A stretch of DNA of 64,000 nucleotides from Nitrospira sp. (GTDB taxonomy: Bacteria; Nitrospirota; Nitrospiria; Nitrospirales; Nitrospiraceae): positions 235,091-299,090 of the forward strand of contig JALHPO010000004.1 in assembly GCA_022842445.1 (NCBI GenBank), written 5' to 3'. This document shows positions 42,728 through 53,552 of this stretch, piece after piece (position 1 is the stretch's first letter; the number at the start of each line of letters is the position of its first letter). A model generated the notes under the pieces. It searched no databases. It saw only the letters and a program-made list of their open reading frames with translations, and had not been told where the DNA came from. Position numbers and translations under genes: made by a program.

Positions 42728-45700
42728 CTAGTGGACCGCGCTTGCCTTGCGCTTTCGTTCTTCGAGGACACGCTTGTAATCGACCGGCATCACCTTCACA
42801 AACTTGGGCACGGCGGCATCGAACGCATCCAGCACCTGCTTGGCCTTGCGGCTGCCGGTATACATAAAGTGCTTTGTAATCAAATCGTGCAGCAGTTGCT
42901 TGTCCTCTTTGGCCGCGACCGGCTCCAACTCGACCATGCCGGTATTGCACCGCCCCTGGAACTTGCCGAGTTCATCCAGGACAAACGCCATGCCGCCGGA
43001 CATGCCCGCCGCAAAATTGCGGCCGGTGCGTCCCAGCACGACGACCACCCCGCCGGTCATGTATTCGCAGCCATGATCGCCGGTGCCTTCGACCACGGCG
43101 CGCGCGCCGCTGTTCCGCACGGCAAACCGCTCGCCCGCCATGCCATAGAAGTAGGCTTCGCCTTGCGTCGCCCCATAGAGCGACGTGTTGCCGATGAGAA
43201 TCGTCTCTTCCGGGTTGTAGACAATATGTTTCGGCGGGAACACGACAATCTTGCCGCCGGAAAGTCCCTTGCCGATGTAGTCGTTCGATTCACCCTCCAA
43301 CGTCAGCGTGATGCCCCTGGAGAGGAACGCGCCGAACGATTGGCCCGCCGACCCCGTAAACTTGATCGAAATTGTGTCTTCCGGCAAGCCTTCCAACCCG
43401 TATCGCTTCGCAATCGTACTGGACAACATCGTCCCGGCCGTCCGGTTCACGTTCCGGATCGGCAGATCGAGCGTGACCTTCTCGCCCTTCTCGATGGCCG
43501 GCTTGCACAGCTCAATCAGCTTCCGGTCGAGCACGTCGGCGATGCCATGGTCCTGTTTCTGCACACAGTGTCGCGGCACGTCCGCCTCGACATCGGGAGC
43601 TGTGAGCAGCGGAGTGAGGTCCAACCCCTTCGCCTTCCAATGATCAACGGCCTTGGTAATCTTCAGCTTATCGACACGCCCCACCATCTCATTGATCGTC
43701 CGGAAGCCGAGCCGGCTCATGAGCTGCCGTGCTTCTTCGGCCACGAAGAACAGATAGTTCACGATATGTTCCGGCTTACCGTTGAATTTCTTCCGCAACT
43801 CCGGGTCCTGTGTGGCGATACCGACCGGACAGGTATTCAAATGACACTTCCGCATCATGATGCAGCCTTCGACGATCAGCGGAGCCGTCGCGAATCCATA
43901 TTCCTCGGCGCCCAGCAGCGTGGCAATCACGACATCACGCCCTGTCTTCATCTGCCCGTCGGTTTCGACCCGGATACGGCCGCGCAGATCGTTGAGGACC
44001 AGCGTCTGATGCGTCTCCGCCAAGCCCAATTCCCAAGGCACACCGCCGTATTTGATGGAGGAGAGCGGCGACGCGCCGGTGCCGCCCGAATCGCCGCTGA
44101 TCAGCACTTTATCCGCATGGGCCTTTGCGACCCCCGCCGCGACGGTGCCGACGCCGACCTCCGAGACGAGCTTGACCGATACGGCGGCATCCGGATTCGA
44201 ATTCTTCAAATCGAAGATCAGCTGCGCCAGGTCTTCAATCGAGTAGATGTCGTGGTGCGGCGGCGGCGAAATCAGCTGCACACCGGGCGTCGCGTAGCGG
44301 AACTTGGCGATATTCTCATCGACTTTATGGCCGGGCAACTGGCCGCCCTCGCCCGGCTTGGCGCCCTGCGCCATCTTGATCTGCAATTCGCGCGCATTCA
44401 CGAGATAGTGGGCCGTCACGCCGAACCGCGCCGACGCCACTTGCTTGATATACGAATTCTTGGAGTCGCCGTTCGGCAACGGCTTGAACCGCTCCGGATC
44501 TTCGCCGCCCTCGCCGGTGTTGCTCTTACCGCCAAGACGGTTCATGGCGACGGCCAGCGTTTCGTGCGCTTCCTTGCTGATCGACCCGAATGACATGGCG
44601 CCCGTATTGAAGCGCTTCACGATTTCGCTCGCCGGCTCGACCTCATCGATCGGAACCGCCGCCGGCGCAAACGTGAAATCGAGCAGGCCCCGCAAATTCG
44701 AGCGCCGCTTGCTTTCGTCGTTCACGAGCTGCGCGAATTCGGCGTAAGTCTTCGGATCGTTCGACTTGCTGGCATGCTGCAATTTGTAAATCGTGTCCGG
44801 GTTCCAGTTATGGTGTTCCCCCTGGATGCGATAGTGGACTTCGCCGCCGAACTCGAGCTGACGAATCGCCGCCGGCTCATAGGCGACGCGATGACGGCGC
44901 AGCGTTTCTTCGCCGATCTCGCTGATGCCGACGCCTTCCACACGCGACGGCGTGCCGGTGAAGTAGCGGTCGATGAGTTCGTGATTCAACCCGATCGCTT
45001 CAAAAATCTGCGCCCCGCAATAGGACTGCACGGTCGAGATGCCCATCTTGGAGAAGATCTTCAGCAGGCCCTTGTTGATGGCCTTGATGAACTTGCCTTC
45101 CGCCGTCTGCGCGTCGAGCCCTTCCGGCAGATAATTGTCGCGCTCCATATCGACGAGCGTCTCGAAGACGAGATAGGGATTGATCGTGCCGGCGCCGTAC
45201 CCGATCAGGCAGGCGAATTGATGCACGTCGCGCGGCTCGCCGGTTTCAAGAATCAACCCGACCTCGGTCCTCGTACATTCGCGGACCAGGTGATGGTGAA
45301 CGGCGGAGATGCCCAGCACGCTGGGAATCGGCGCCCAGTGCTCATCGACGCCGCGATCGCTGAGAATCAGAAATTTGTAGCCCTCCTTGATCGCCTGCGA
45401 AGCCGCCTGACACATGGCGTCGACCGCCGCGCCGAGTCCAGCCGGCCCTTCGGCGACACGGAACAGCATGCGGAGCGTCTTGCTCTTGAAATGCGGATCG
45501 GAGATGCCGCGGATCTTCGCCAAGTCCGCGTTCGTCAGAATCGGCTGCTGCACCTTGATGCGGCGGCAGGATTCGGGCGACTCATCCATCAAGTTGGGCT
45601 TCGGGCCGATATTGGTCACCAGCGACATCACCAGCTGCTCGCGGATCGGGTCGATCGGCGGATTCGTCACCTGCGCGAACAGTTGCTTGAAATACTTGAA

Positions 45701-47245
45701 GAGCAGCTGCGGCCGATCGGACAACACCGCGAGCGGCGTATCCGTCCCCATCGACGAAATCGCTTCTTCACCGGTCACGATCATCGGAGTGATGACCATC
45801 TTCAACTCTTCGACCGTATAACCGAAGGCCTGTTGCCGCTGGCGGATCGTGGGATGGTCCGGCTGCGGCACGTTGAGCGGCTCCGGCAGTTCGTCGAGCG
45901 AGACTCCGTACTGCGTGACCCAGCTCCGATAGGGTTTGCGGCCCACGATGTCGGCTTTGATCTCTTCGTCGTCGATGATGCGCCCCTGCACCGTATCGAC
46001 CAAAAACATACGGCCCGGTTGAAGCCTGCCTTTCATGCGAATGTCTTTGGCATCCGCCGGCAGCACACCGGCTTCGGACGCCAGCACGACCATGTCGTCC
46101 GTCGTCACTTGATAGCGGCAGGGACGCAGACCGTTGCGGTCCAACGTCGCGCCGATCATCTTGCCGTCGGTGAAACAGACCGCCGCCGGACCGTCCCAGG
46201 GTTCCATCATCGCGGCATGGTACTGATAGAACCCGCGGCGATCGAGATCCATGTGCGCGTTCGCGACCCAGGGCTCCGGAATCAGCATCATCATCGCATG
46301 GGGCAAGGAACGCCCGCCCAGCAGGAGAAATTCGAGCGCATTGTCCAGGCAGGCAGAGTCGCTCTGCTGCTCATAGACGATCGGGAAAAGCTTTTCCATG
46401 TCTTTCCCGAACAGGTCCGAATGGAGGCGTCCCTGACGGGCCTTCATCCAATTGACGTTGCCCTTGAGCGTATTGATCTCACCGTTGTGGCAAATATGCC
46501 GATAAGGATGCGCCAGCGGCCAGGTCGGAAACGTGTTCGTACTGAACCGCGAATGGACAAGCGCCAGCGCGCTCGCCATCCCCGTGTCGTTGAGATCTGC
46601 ATAGTAGGCCGCCATCTGATGCGGCAGCAGCAAACCCTTGTACACGATCGTGCCGGCTGAGAGGCTGGGAATATAGACGTGCTCGCGGCCTTGGATGGCC
46701 GACTCACGGATCGCGGTTTCGATCAATTTGCGGATGACGTAGAGCTTCCGTTCGAATTGCGCTTCGTTCAGCGCGTCGCGGGCAATGAACACCTGGCGCA
46801 TGAACGGTTCGGTTTTCCGCGCCTGCGGCCCGATGGCATCGCTCTTCACCGGCACATCGCGCCAGCCAAGCAAGCGCGCGCCTTCCTTCTCGATAATCGC
46901 GGCGAAGAGCTTTTCGCATTGTTGGCGGGACGTGTGAGCAGGCGGCAAAAACACCTGCCCGACCCCGTACTCACCGGCGCCGGGAAGGGTGACCCCGACA
47001 TCAGCAGCGGCGCGCCGCAAAAACTCATGGGGGACTTGGAGGAGAATGCCGGCGCCGTCGCCGGTGCAGGGATCGCATCCCTGCGCGCCGCGATGGGTCA
47101 GGTTTTCCAATACCTGAAGTCCCTTGCGGACGATATCGTGCGACTTCTGTCCTTTAATGTTCACGACGAACCCGACGCCGCAGGCGTCTTTCTCATGCCG
47201 GGGGTCGTAGAGCCCTTGTTTGCGGGGAAAGCCTGGAACGTTCAT
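42728..47245 (-). CDS. gltB: Glutamate synthase large subunit GltB
   Basis: About 1505 residues, full length. A short propeptide precedes the catalytic N-terminal cysteine (Cys22 in [10 protein letters not shown]). Then come the glutamine amidotransferase type II domain, the central domain ([18 protein letters not shown]), the FMN/synthase domain ([47 protein letters not shown]), the 3Fe-4S cysteines ([20 protein letters not shown]) and the beta-helix C-terminus (GYGLE-type repeats, [17 protein letters not shown]). The ATG at 47243-47245 follows AGGGG; a GTG at 47263 is an alternative start. Confidence 0.97.
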   Translation of the reverse strand: MNVPGFPRKQGLYDPRHEKDACGVGFVVNIKGQKSHDIVRKGLQVLENLTHRGAQGCDPCTGDGAGILLQVPHEFLRRAAADVGVTLPGAGEYGVGQVFLPPAHTSRQQCEKLFAAIIEKEGARLLGWRDVPVKSDAIGPQARKTEPFMRQVFIARDALNEAQFERKLYVIRKLIETAIRESAIQGREHVYIPSLSAGTIVYKGLLLPHQMAAYYADLNDTGMASALALVHSRFSTNTFPTWPLAHPYRHICHNGEINTLKGNVNWMKARQGRLHSDLFGKDMEKLFPIVYEQQSDSACLDNALEFLLLGGRSLPHAMMMLIPEPWVANAHMDLDRRGFYQYHAAMMEPWDGPAAVCFTDGKMIGATLDRNGLRPCRYQVTTDDMVVLASEAGVLPADAKDIRMKGRLQPGRMFLVDTVQGRIIDDEEIKADIVGRKPYRSWVTQYGVSLDELPEPLNVPQPDHPTIRQRQQAFGYTVEELKMVITPMIVTGEEAISSMGTDTPLAVLSDRPQLLFKYFKQLFAQVTNPPIDPIREQLVMSLVTNIGPKPNLMDESPESCRRIKVQQPILTNADLAKIRGISDPHFKSKTLRMLFRVAEGPAGLGAAVDAMCQAASQAIKEGYKFLILSDRGVDEHWAPIPSVLGISAVHHHLVRECTRTEVGLILETGEPRDVHQFACLIGYGAGTINPYLVFETLVDMERDNYLPEGLDAQTAEGKFIKAINKGLLKIFSKMGISTVQSYCGAQIFEAIGLNHELIDRYFTGTPSRVEGVGISEIGEETLRRHRVAYEPAAIRQLEFGGEVHYRIQGEHHNWNPDTIYKLQHASKSNDPKTYAEFAQLVNDESKRRSNLRGLLDFTFAPAAVPIDEVEPASEIVKRFNTGAMSFGSISKEAHETLAVAMNRLGGKSNTGEGGEDPERFKPLPNGDSKNSYIKQVASARFGVTAHYLVNARELQIKMAQGAKPGEGGQLPGHKVDENIAKFRYATPGVQLISPPPHHDIYSIEDLAQLIFDLKNSNPDAAVSVKLVSEVGVGTVAAGVAKAHADKVLISGDSGGTGASPLSSIKYGGVPWELGLAETHQTLVLNDLRGRIRVETDGQMKTGRDVVIATLLGAEEYGFATAPLIVEGCIMMRKCHLNTCPVGIATQDPELRKKFNGKPEHIVNYLFFVAEEARQLMSRLGFRTINEMVGRVDKLKITKAVDHWKAKGLDLTPLLTAPDVEADVPRHCVQKQDHGIADVLDRKLIELCKPAIEKGEKVTLDLPIRNVNRTAGTMLSSTIAKRYGLEGLPEDTISIKFTGSAGQSFGAFLSRGITLTLEGESNDYIGKGLSGGKIVVFPPKHIVYNPEETILIGNTSLYGATQGEAYFYGMAGERFAVRNSGARAVVEGTGDHGCEYMTGGVVVVLGRTGRNFAAGMSGGMAFVLDELGKFQGRCNTGMVELEPVAAKEDKQLLHDLITKHFMYTGSRKAKQVLDAFDAAVPKFVKVMPVDYKRVLEERKRKASAVH

Positions 47246-47370
47246 GTCCCCTATCCCATTCACAATGTGGAGAAGTTTCCCTGTCGGACGGAAGTGCGTT
47301 ACGCGAGGAGATTTGGACTGACTGAACTCCGTAATCTCCGGCTGAATCCGCCAGCCGAGTGTCAGGGGGA

Positions 47371-47400
47371 AACTTACTGGATGGGTCCTTCATCTGTCAA
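47371..47400 (-). promoter_or_regulatory. Candidate sigma-70 promoter of gltBD
   Basis: On the minus strand TTGACA (47400-47395) is followed after 18 bp by TAAGTT (47376-47371). The -35 box is perfect and the -10 is weak, as expected for an activated promoter. The leader would be about 110-120 nt. Confidence 0.4.
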
Positions 47401-47430
47401 GATTGCGCCGGCCGACCAGCCATCCGTTGC

Positions 47431-47460
47431 TTGACTTTGTTTCATGCTCTGCCCTACCAT
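47431..47460 (+). promoter_or_regulatory. Candidate promoter of the polyprenyl synthase gene
   Basis: TTGACT (47431-47436), 18-bp spacer, TACCAT (47455-47460). Transcription would start near 47467, only a few nucleotides before the ATG at 47469. The mRNA would then be leaderless, or translation would begin at the GTG at 47484, which has GAGG in front. Confidence 0.35.
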
Positions 47461-47468
47461 CCGGCACC

Positions 47469-48473
47469 ATGACTCGAGGCCCTGTGCTTTCAACTGTCAA
47501 CACCATGGCGGACGTATGGGATGCGTATCGTCACGAACTGGACGGAGTTGAAGATCGGGTCAACAAGAATCTGGACTCCAGCGTCGCCCTCGTCAATACC
47601 GTAGCCGCTCAGATTTTAAGCGGCGGCGGCAAGCGTGTCCGGCCCCTGCTGCTTGTGCTGAGCGCCCGCCTGTGCGGGTACACCGCGAAAGAACACCAAC
47701 AGCTCGGCAGCCTGGTCGAATTTATCCATACCGCCACCCTGCTGCACGACGACGTGGTCGATGAAGCCGATCTTCGCCGCGGCAAACGAACTGCGCGCAA
47801 GGTCTGGGGCAACCAAATCAGCATTCTCGTCGGCGACTACCTCTATACCCAAGCCATGTGCCGGGTCATCGAATTCCGCAGCCAAGAGATCAACGAGGTG
47901 CTCGCGGAAGCCTGTAAGAAGATGGCGGAGGGCGAAGTCCTCCAACTCTACTACAACGGCAATCCCGGCCTACCTGAAAGCGACTACATCAAAATCGTCG
48001 AGCATAAAACCGCCGGATTGATCGCGGCGGCCTGCCGCATGGGGGCCATTCTCGCCGAGGCCTCCGACGCACAGCAGGAGGCGCTGTTCCGCTTCGGCCA
48101 ATATCTGGGGATCGCCTTCCAGGTCGCCGACGACACCTTGGATTACACCGCGAACGGCGCGGCCCTCGGCAAAACGATCGGGCAGGATCTGCGGCAGGGC
48201 AAAGCGACGCTTCCACTGCTCCATTTGCTGCAACAGTGCTCCGAGGAAGACCGCCGCATGATCAAGGATCGAATGGAGACCAGAACGTTGAGCGCCGAGG
48301 ATCTGGAGCGCATTCTGTTCCTGATGAACGAATACGGGTCGATCACGTACGCGATGGACCGGGCCAATACATACATCGCCGCCGCCAAGCGCGAACTCGA
48401 TCTTTTCGAGGAAGGTCCCGTTCGGCGCGCCCTGACGGTCACCGCCGACTACATGATTACCCGCGACCGATAG
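47469..48473 (+). CDS. ispB: All-trans polyprenyl diphosphate synthase (IspB-like)
   Basis: 334 residues. The first Asp-rich motif is LLHDDVVDEADLRRGKRTA (DDxxD) and the second is FQVADDTLDY (DDxxD-like). GGGKRVRPLLLVLSARL, GNQISILVGDYLYTQA and GQDLRQGKATLPLLHLL complete the family signature. It makes the long prenyl tail of quinones (octaprenyl or similar; chain length not predictable here). The start codon is uncertain: ATG 47469, GTG 47484 or ATG 47505. Confidence 0.92.
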   Translation: MTRGPVLSTVNTMADVWDAYRHELDGVEDRVNKNLDSSVALVNTVAAQILSGGGKRVRPLLLVLSARLCGYTAKEHQQLGSLVEFIHTATLLHDDVVDEADLRRGKRTARKVWGNQISILVGDYLYTQAMCRVIEFRSQEINEVLAEACKKMAEGEVLQLYYNGNPGLPESDYIKIVEHKTAGLIAAACRMGAILAEASDAQQEALFRFGQYLGIAFQVADDTLDYTANGAALGKTIGQDLRQGKATLPLLHLLQQCSEEDRRMIKDRMETRTLSAEDLERILFLMNEYGSITYAMDRANTYIAAAKRELDLFEEGPVRRALTVTADYMITRDR

Positions 48474-48596
48474 CCGTTCTTCCTGCCTGCATATCGCGCA
48501 GACCGGCCCTGGAAAGAACGCCGCCACAGTGGAGGGATGTCCTTCCCGTCATCATCGAGCCATTCATCGTCAGCCACACACAGCAGGGAGCCACGC

Positions 48597-49919
48597 ATGT
48601 CACAGATTCTTCCGTTTCACGGCACACTGTACGATACCGCCGTCGTCGGCAATATCGAAAAATTAGTCGCGCCTCCGTACGACATTATCGATGCGGCCGG
48701 CCAACAGGCGCTCCATGACCGGCATCCACAGAACATCATTCGTCTGGAATTAGGACTCGACCGGGCCGGCGACAACGCCACCGACAATCGCTATACCCGC
48801 GCCGGTATCGCGCTACGCGAATGGATCAAGAGCGGGGCGCTCAAGCGGGACCAGGAACCGGCCATCTACTACCACACGATCGAATACCGTCCGCCTTCGT
48901 CAGGACCGGGCGCGCCCACGAAGCTTCTTCGAGGGTTTCTCACTGTCGTGAAACTCGAAGCGTTAGATTCCGGGCACATCTATCCGCATGAAAACACACG
49001 GGCCGCCGCAAAGACCGATCGATTGAACTTGATCGAAGCGTGCCGTGCCAACTTCAGCCCGATCTGGTCGCTCTACTCCGATCCGCAAGGAGCCGTCATC
49101 GGATTGCTCGAAACCGTCACGAAAGGGACGCCGGCCCGATATGACTTCCAGGATGATGCGGGGTGCCGGGAGCGTCTTTGGGCCGTGACCGATCCGGCAG
49201 TACTCAAACAGATCGTGGACCAGATGCAGAGCAAACCGCTCTTCATCGCGGACGGACACCATCGGTATGAAACCGCTCTGAACTATCAAAAACTCCGCCG
49301 GCAAACCGGTTCGCCGGCAGGCCCCCAACCCTACGACGGCGTGTTGATGCTGCTGGCCCCGCTTGAAGATCCGGGCCTCACGGTACTGCCTACACACCGG
49401 GTCACAACCACTCCGCTACCCCCGTATGATGGCGTCAAAGCACTGCTGGGCGACACCTTCGACTTTCAGGAATTCCCCTATACGGCCGAGACGAAAGACG
49501 GGGTCCGCGCGCAATTTCTCAACGCCTTGCGGACGAATGGACGCACCGCACCGGTCTTCGGCATTGCCTTGAAGGGAGACAGCCGCTATCTCGCACTCAC
49601 GTTGAAACCGGCCCATCGTCCGTCCCCCCAGGCGTCTCCGCGCACAAAACTCGACGTCTCGCTGCTGCAACAACTCATCGTCGCCAAACTCTGCCCGACT
49701 CAAGAAGAACAAGAAGCGATCCTCTACACCAAGGACGACCACGAAGCCCTCAACTGGGCGGCCCAAGGGACCGGAACCGGCGCGCTGTTGCTCAATGCGA
49801 CGAAGGTCGGCGAAATCCAGGCAGTCGCAACTGCCGGCGAGCGCATGCCGCACAAATCGACCTATTTCTATCCGAAACCCCTGACAGGACTGGTCATCAA
49901 CGTGATGGATATTCCGTGA
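48597..49919 (+). CDS. DUF1015 family protein
   Basis: 440 residues. Family landmarks are VAPPYDIIDAAGQQALHDRH near the N-terminus, NIIRLELG, AIYYHTIEY, IYPHENTRAAAKTDRLNL, FIADGHHRYETALNYQKL and MPHKSTYFYPKPLTGLV at the C-terminus. DUF1015 proteins are soluble and, in many genomes, encoded near serine or amino-acid metabolism genes, but no activity can be assigned here. GGGAG precedes the ATG at 48597. Transcribed with ispB. Confidence 0.9.
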   Translation: MSQILPFHGTLYDTAVVGNIEKLVAPPYDIIDAAGQQALHDRHPQNIIRLELGLDRAGDNATDNRYTRAGIALREWIKSGALKRDQEPAIYYHTIEYRPPSSGPGAPTKLLRGFLTVVKLEALDSGHIYPHENTRAAAKTDRLNLIEACRANFSPIWSLYSDPQGAVIGLLETVTKGTPARYDFQDDAGCRERLWAVTDPAVLKQIVDQMQSKPLFIADGHHRYETALNYQKLRRQTGSPAGPQPYDGVLMLLAPLEDPGLTVLPTHRVTTTPLPPYDGVKALLGDTFDFQEFPYTAETKDGVRAQFLNALRTNGRTAPVFGIALKGDSRYLALTLKPAHRPSPQASPRTKLDVSLLQQLIVAKLCPTQEEQEAILYTKDDHEALNWAAQGTGTGALLLNATKVGEIQAVATAGERMPHKSTYFYPKPLTGLVINVMDIP

Positions 49920-49955
49920 AGCGTAAGGGGTGAGGGGTAAGGGGTTAGGGGACGG
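49920..49955 (+). repeat. Degenerate TAAGGGGTGAGG tract after the DUF1015 gene
   Basis: The stretch gcgtaaggggtgaggggtaa then ggggttaggggacgg has five runs of four G's within 36 bp on the coding strand. Same family as the gltB-gltD junction tract. Confidence 0.65.
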
Positions 49956-50016
49956 AACAAGAGCGTGGTCAGAAAGCCTAACGAGGCGCGATCCCCCCAA
50001 CCCGATGATCTAGACC

Positions 50017-51390
50017 ATGACCGCCAAAATTCTCATTGTCGATGACGATGCCGACATCGTCGCGATGTTGGCAGACCGGCTCCACTCCCTCGGCTATAGT
50101 ACGGTGGCTGCGCGGGACGGGCGGGAGGCGCTGGAGCAGATCGCGCAAGAATCGCCCCACCTCGTGCTGCTCGACCTGACGCTGCCTAAGCTTTCCGGAC
50201 TCGATGTACTGAAACAACTGAACCGCTCAAAACACACGGAGTCCTTGCCGGTCGTCGTCATGACCGCCCACGGCTCGATTGACGTCGCCGTCGACGCCAT
50301 GAAAGAAGGCGCCTACGACTTCCTCACCAAGCCCCTCGAAAAAGATCATCTGCTCATCGTCATCCGCAAGGCCCTGGAGCGGGATTCACTGCAGCGGCAA
50401 GTCGCGTATCTCCGGTCCGAGGTCGCCGGCCGGTACGCCTCCATCGTCGGGAGCAGCCCGTCCGTACAATCTGTGCAGGAAGCGGCCCAGCGGGCCGCTA
50501 AGTCCGACGCCGGCGTCTTGTTACTGGGAGAAAGCGGAACCGGCAAAGAGCTGTTCGCCCGCTCCATTCATCAGTGGAGCCCCCGCCAGGCCATGCCGCT
50601 CATCGTCATCAACTGTGTGGCGTTGACCGAAACGTTGCTTGAGAATGAATTGTTCGGGCACGAGCGCGGCGCCTTCACAGGAGCGGACCGGCTACAAAAG
50701 GGCAAATTGGAAATGGCCGATGGCGGCACGGTCTTTCTCGACGAGATCGGGGACATGCCGCCGTCGCTTCAAGCGAAACTACTGCGCGTGCTGCAGGACC
50801 GCGAATTCCACCGTGTCGGCGGCTCCAAAAACGTTTCGGTCAATATCCGCGTCATCGCCGCCACGAACAAGGATCTGAAGAAGGCGGTGAAGGCCGGCCA
50901 ATTCCGCGAAGACCTCTATTTCCGCTTGAACGTCATCACCCTCACACTCCCGCCTCTTCGGGAGCGCCGCGGAGACATCGCTGCCCTGGCTCAGTTCTTC
51001 CTCGACCGGCATACCAAAGATGCGAAACGCCCCGGCATGACCCTCAGCCCCGCCGCGCTCGATGCGCTCACCCGCTATCCATGGCCTGGAAACATCCGTG
51101 AGTTGGACAATGTCATCGCCCGCGCCGTCGTCCTCAGTCCCACGGACACCATTGAGCCGGCGGTGCTGGCTCTGCTGCCGGAAGACGCGGGACTGCGCGC
51201 CCAGGACAACAACGCTCTATCATATGTGGATTTGCCGTACCACGAATCCATGCATGAGCACGGCCGACACATCATCGACCGCGCCATCGAGCGGGCAAAC
51301 GGCAATCAGACGAAGGCCGCCGAATTTCTCAAACTTCAGCGCACCTATCTGCTTCGGTTGATCAAGCAGTACAAATCCAGGCAGGCGTGA
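50017..51390 (+). CDS. Sigma-54-dependent response regulator (NtrC family)
   Basis: 457 residues. The receiver domain (1-120) has acidic VDDDAD, phospho-acceptor Asp in [14 protein letters not shown] and TKPLEKD. The AAA+ domain (about 140-375) has Walker [16 protein letters not shown], the sigma-54 contact GAFTGA, Walker [14 protein letters not shown] and the arginine finger region [12 protein letters not shown]. The C-terminal Fis-type HTH is [20 protein letters not shown]. No histidine kinase is adjacent, so the partner and regulon are unknown. It should activate RpoN promoters when phosphorylated. Confidence 0.95.
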   Translation: MTAKILIVDDDADIVAMLADRLHSLGYSTVAARDGREALEQIAQESPHLVLLDLTLPKLSGLDVLKQLNRSKHTESLPVVVMTAHGSIDVAVDAMKEGAYDFLTKPLEKDHLLIVIRKALERDSLQRQVAYLRSEVAGRYASIVGSSPSVQSVQEAAQRAAKSDAGVLLLGESGTGKELFARSIHQWSPRQAMPLIVINCVALTETLLENELFGHERGAFTGADRLQKGKLEMADGGTVFLDEIGDMPPSLQAKLLRVLQDREFHRVGGSKNVSVNIRVIAATNKDLKKAVKAGQFREDLYFRLNVITLTLPPLRERRGDIAALAQFFLDRHTKDAKRPGMTLSPAALDALTRYPWPGNIRELDNVIARAVVLSPTDTIEPAVLALLPEDAGLRAQDNNALSYVDLPYHESMHEHGRHIIDRAIERANGNQTKAAEFLKLQRTYLLRLIKQYKSRQA

Positions 51391-51395
51391 AAGAA

Positions 51396-51605
51396 CGCGT
51401 CCGCGCGTATCTCGTTAATAAGGAGAAGAGCGTATAGCTGATAGCGTATGGCCTGTAGCACGAGAGCGAAAGGGAATGTCACACCATCGGCAGCTCATTG
51501 TTCTGTCTCGTGCCACAGGCCATCAGCCATAAGCTCCCAGCCTTTTCGTGCCATAAGCCATACGCCATAGGCTCTTTCAACCGGCTGCGCTTCACGAGAT
51601 ACGGG
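51396..51605. repeat. Fold-back (long inverted repeat) element, copy B
   Basis: The left arm (51396-51462) has gcgtatctcgttaataagga, gaagagcgtatagctgatag and cgtatggcctgtagcacgag. The right arm (51508-51605) has ctcgtgccacaggccatcag, gtgccataagccatacgcca, taggctctttcaaccggctg and cgcttcacgagatacg. The arms pair in two nested blocks. It shares most arm sequence with copy A (34454-34647). The right end provides the last codons and stop of the nucleotidyltransferase gene (ARIS-stop). Confidence 0.72.
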
Positions 51606-52344
51606 CACCGGCAGGCTTCCGATCTTCCAAGCGTATCAGCCCCGCTTGCACATCGTGCTCCGCCTGCCCGTACCGTTCGGCAGTTCCGATGTCAGACCAG
51701 TATCCTTTCAGATCGTACCCAAGCACCGCATCGCCTCGCGTGATGGCCGCCACATAGGGATCGATGATCGACGATGCCACGCCCTTCGGCACCTCGCGCA
51801 GCAACCTGGGATTCACAATATGGATTCCGGCAAACATCCGTGGGACAGTCGGAACCGGCGCTGACAGGCCTTTTCCCGTAATGCGCACGATCCGGTTCCC
51901 CGCTCCCATCTCCACCAGCCCCCAGCCGGCGGCATCGGGATCCTCCCGCAACACCAATGTCGCCGCAGCATCGTTCGTATGATGGAACGTCCACAGCGCA
52001 GTGAGATCCAATTCGACGAGGGTATCTCCGTTCAGTACCAGCACCGGCTCACATGAAAAATACGGCTCCGCCTGTTTGATCCCCCCGCCTGTCCCAAGAA
52101 TCATCGGCTCACGCGAGTAGATAATCCGAAGGCCGAACTGCGAGCCGTCACCCAGCGCCTGTTCGATCATAGGGCCAAGATAATGCAGATTGATGACCAC
52201 CTCATGGAACCCGTGACGCTTCAGCAGCAATAAGTTCCAGACGATCAGCGGCGTCCCGCCGACGGGAAGCAGCGGCTTGGGCATCGTGTTGGTCAGTGGT
52301 CTGAGGCGGGTTCCGAGCCCCGCCGCGAGGATCATGGCTTTCAT
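51592..52344 (-). CDS. MurU-like sugar-1-phosphate nucleotidyltransferase
   Basis: 250 residues. The N-terminal signature AMILAAGLGTRLRPLTNTMP and KPLLPVGGTPLIVWNLL, then LNGDTLVELDLTAL (metal-binding GDT), and IHIVNPRLL, IGTAERYGQAEHDV place it among NDP-sugar pyrophosphorylases. In Pseudomonas, MurU makes UDP-MurNAc from MurNAc-1-phosphate made by AmgK; here the AmgK-like gene is immediately upstream. A mannose- or glucose-1-phosphate substrate remains possible. The last codons lie inside a repeat, so the C-terminus is probably altered from the ancestral one. Confidence 0.88.
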   Translation of the reverse strand: MKAMILAAGLGTRLRPLTNTMPKPLLPVGGTPLIVWNLLLLKRHGFHEVVINLHYLGPMIEQALGDGSQFGLRIIYSREPMILGTGGGIKQAEPYFSCEPVLVLNGDTLVELDLTALWTFHHTNDAAATLVLREDPDAAGWGLVEMGAGNRIVRITGKGLSAPVPTVPRMFAGIHIVNPRLLREVPKGVASSIIDPYVAAITRGDAVLGYDLKGYWSDIGTAERYGQAEHDVQAGLIRLEDRKPAGARIS

Positions 52345-52348
52345 GGCA

Positions 52349-52436
52349 AACCGTAAGGGGTGAGGCGTGAGGCGTGAGGGGAGAACGTCGGATGATGGTC
52401 TCGCTGTCTCTTCACCCCTAACCCTTTACCCTTCAC
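52349..52436. repeat. Inverted pair of TAAGGGGTGAGG tracts in the kinase-nucleotidyltransferase junction
   Basis: ccgtaaggggtgaggcgtga then ggcgtgagggg (about 52349-52381) faces cacccctaaccctttaccct (about 52412-52431). The two G-rich and C-rich arms are complementary and could form a hairpin of about 20 bp with mismatches around a 30-nt loop. This is the only inverted pair of the tract family in the window. Confidence 0.6.
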
Positions 52437-52439
52437 TGA

Positions 52440-53543
52440 CTACTGTAATTCCGGCACGTACGGAGTGAGGTGTGTTCGGAGCGTCTCCAATTCCGGATAC
52501 TTCTGGAGATTGTGTTTGACATAGCCCAACACACGAGGAATGTCTGCCAGGAATTTCGGATTGCCTTTGACGCGATCGATATAGACAAAACGCCCGGCCG
52601 CTTTGAGATTGCGCTGGATGCTGGTGAGATCGAACAGGCGTCGAAATGCGGCGCGATTGGCCCACACAAAGCGCTGTTCGGCCAACCGGTCGAGATAGTA
52701 ATTGACCAGGACGTCGATCAACGATTCATCGAGCTGGATATAGGCATCCCGCAAGAGCGACGCCAAATCATACGTCGACGGCCCCATCAGCGCGTCTTGA
52801 AAATCGATCACGCCAAGCCGTGCTCCATCGACCATCAGATTGCGCGAATGGTAATCGCGATGCACGAAGACACGCGGCTGGCCGGCCAGCAAATCTGCAA
52901 TCTGTTCGAACTCGCGGCGGATCGGCATCCAGTCGTCGGCGCACATCGGCTTGCCCTGGCGCGCCACAATGCCATACTCCAGAAAATGATCGAACTCCCA
53001 CAGGAGTAGCGGCGCATCGAAACTGCGGTGAAAGGCCAGACACCCCGGATCGGCAGGCGTTGTTCCCTTGATCTGCATCTGCACTAACACGTCAATGGCC
53101 TGTTTGTATCGGGATTCCAGCCCGGGCGCGTCCGCCACGCTGACCGCTTCCGCCAGCGTCACGTCGCCGAAATCCTCCAGATACAACAGCCCGGCCGCTT
53201 GATCATAGCAATACAGCGTCGGCACCGGGACCCCGGCCTTTGCCAGATGCGACATGACGTTGAGAAACGGCAACTCAGCGATCTGATGCGTGGCGCCGCT
53301 CACCGCCTCTTCAGACTGTTTGAATGCTTCCGGCTCGGCCAGCTGCATCAGAATCAGGGAATGAGGAGGCCCTCCTGCGAGAGCCACGCGATAATAGCGC
53401 CGATTGGACGCATCGCCCGCCAACGGCGTCATCCCTCGCAAAATCAAACCGGGAGCAAGATGCGCTTCAACCGTCCGCGCCACGAGCGTTTGATCCGGCA
53501 GAGCAAGCGGAGCCTTTGGAGGGGCAGGATTCACGGTCGTCAT
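52440..53543 (-). CDS. AmgK-like sugar/aminoglycoside-fold kinase
   Basis: 367 residues of the APH/choline-kinase fold. ASNRRYYRVAL (nucleotide-binding loop), LYLEDFGDVTLAE, the catalytic loop VFVHRDYHSRNLMVDGARLG (HRD-type) and VIDFQDALMGPSTYDLASLL (metal-binding Asp) are visible. AmgK phosphorylates MurNAc/GlcNAc at C1 in cell-wall recycling; this protein matches in length, motifs and pairing with a MurU-like gene. The ATG at 53541-53543 is the only start compatible with the promoter: it lies 9 nt after the TATAAT box. Confidence 0.85.
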   Translation of the reverse strand: MTTVNPAPPKAPLALPDQTLVARTVEAHLAPGLILRGMTPLAGDASNRRYYRVALAGGPPHSLILMQLAEPEAFKQSEEAVSGATHQIAELPFLNVMSHLAKAGVPVPTLYCYDQAAGLLYLEDFGDVTLAEAVSVADAPGLESRYKQAIDVLVQMQIKGTTPADPGCLAFHRSFDAPLLLWEFDHFLEYGIVARQGKPMCADDWMPIRREFEQIADLLAGQPRVFVHRDYHSRNLMVDGARLGVIDFQDALMGPSTYDLASLLRDAYIQLDESLIDVLVNYYLDRLAEQRFVWANRAAFRRLFDLTSIQRNLKAAGRFVYIDRVKGNPKFLADIPRVLGYVKHNLQKYPELETLRTHLTPYVPELQ

Positions 53544-53552
53544 ATGGGGCGG

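Noticed and set aside
42731..46660. Two long open frames on the plus strand (about 620 and 628 codons) opposite gltB
   Set aside because: They are antisense shadows of a GC-rich gene: gltB has all family motifs in order and the antisense frames show only Arg/His/Leu-rich composition with no recognisable domain.
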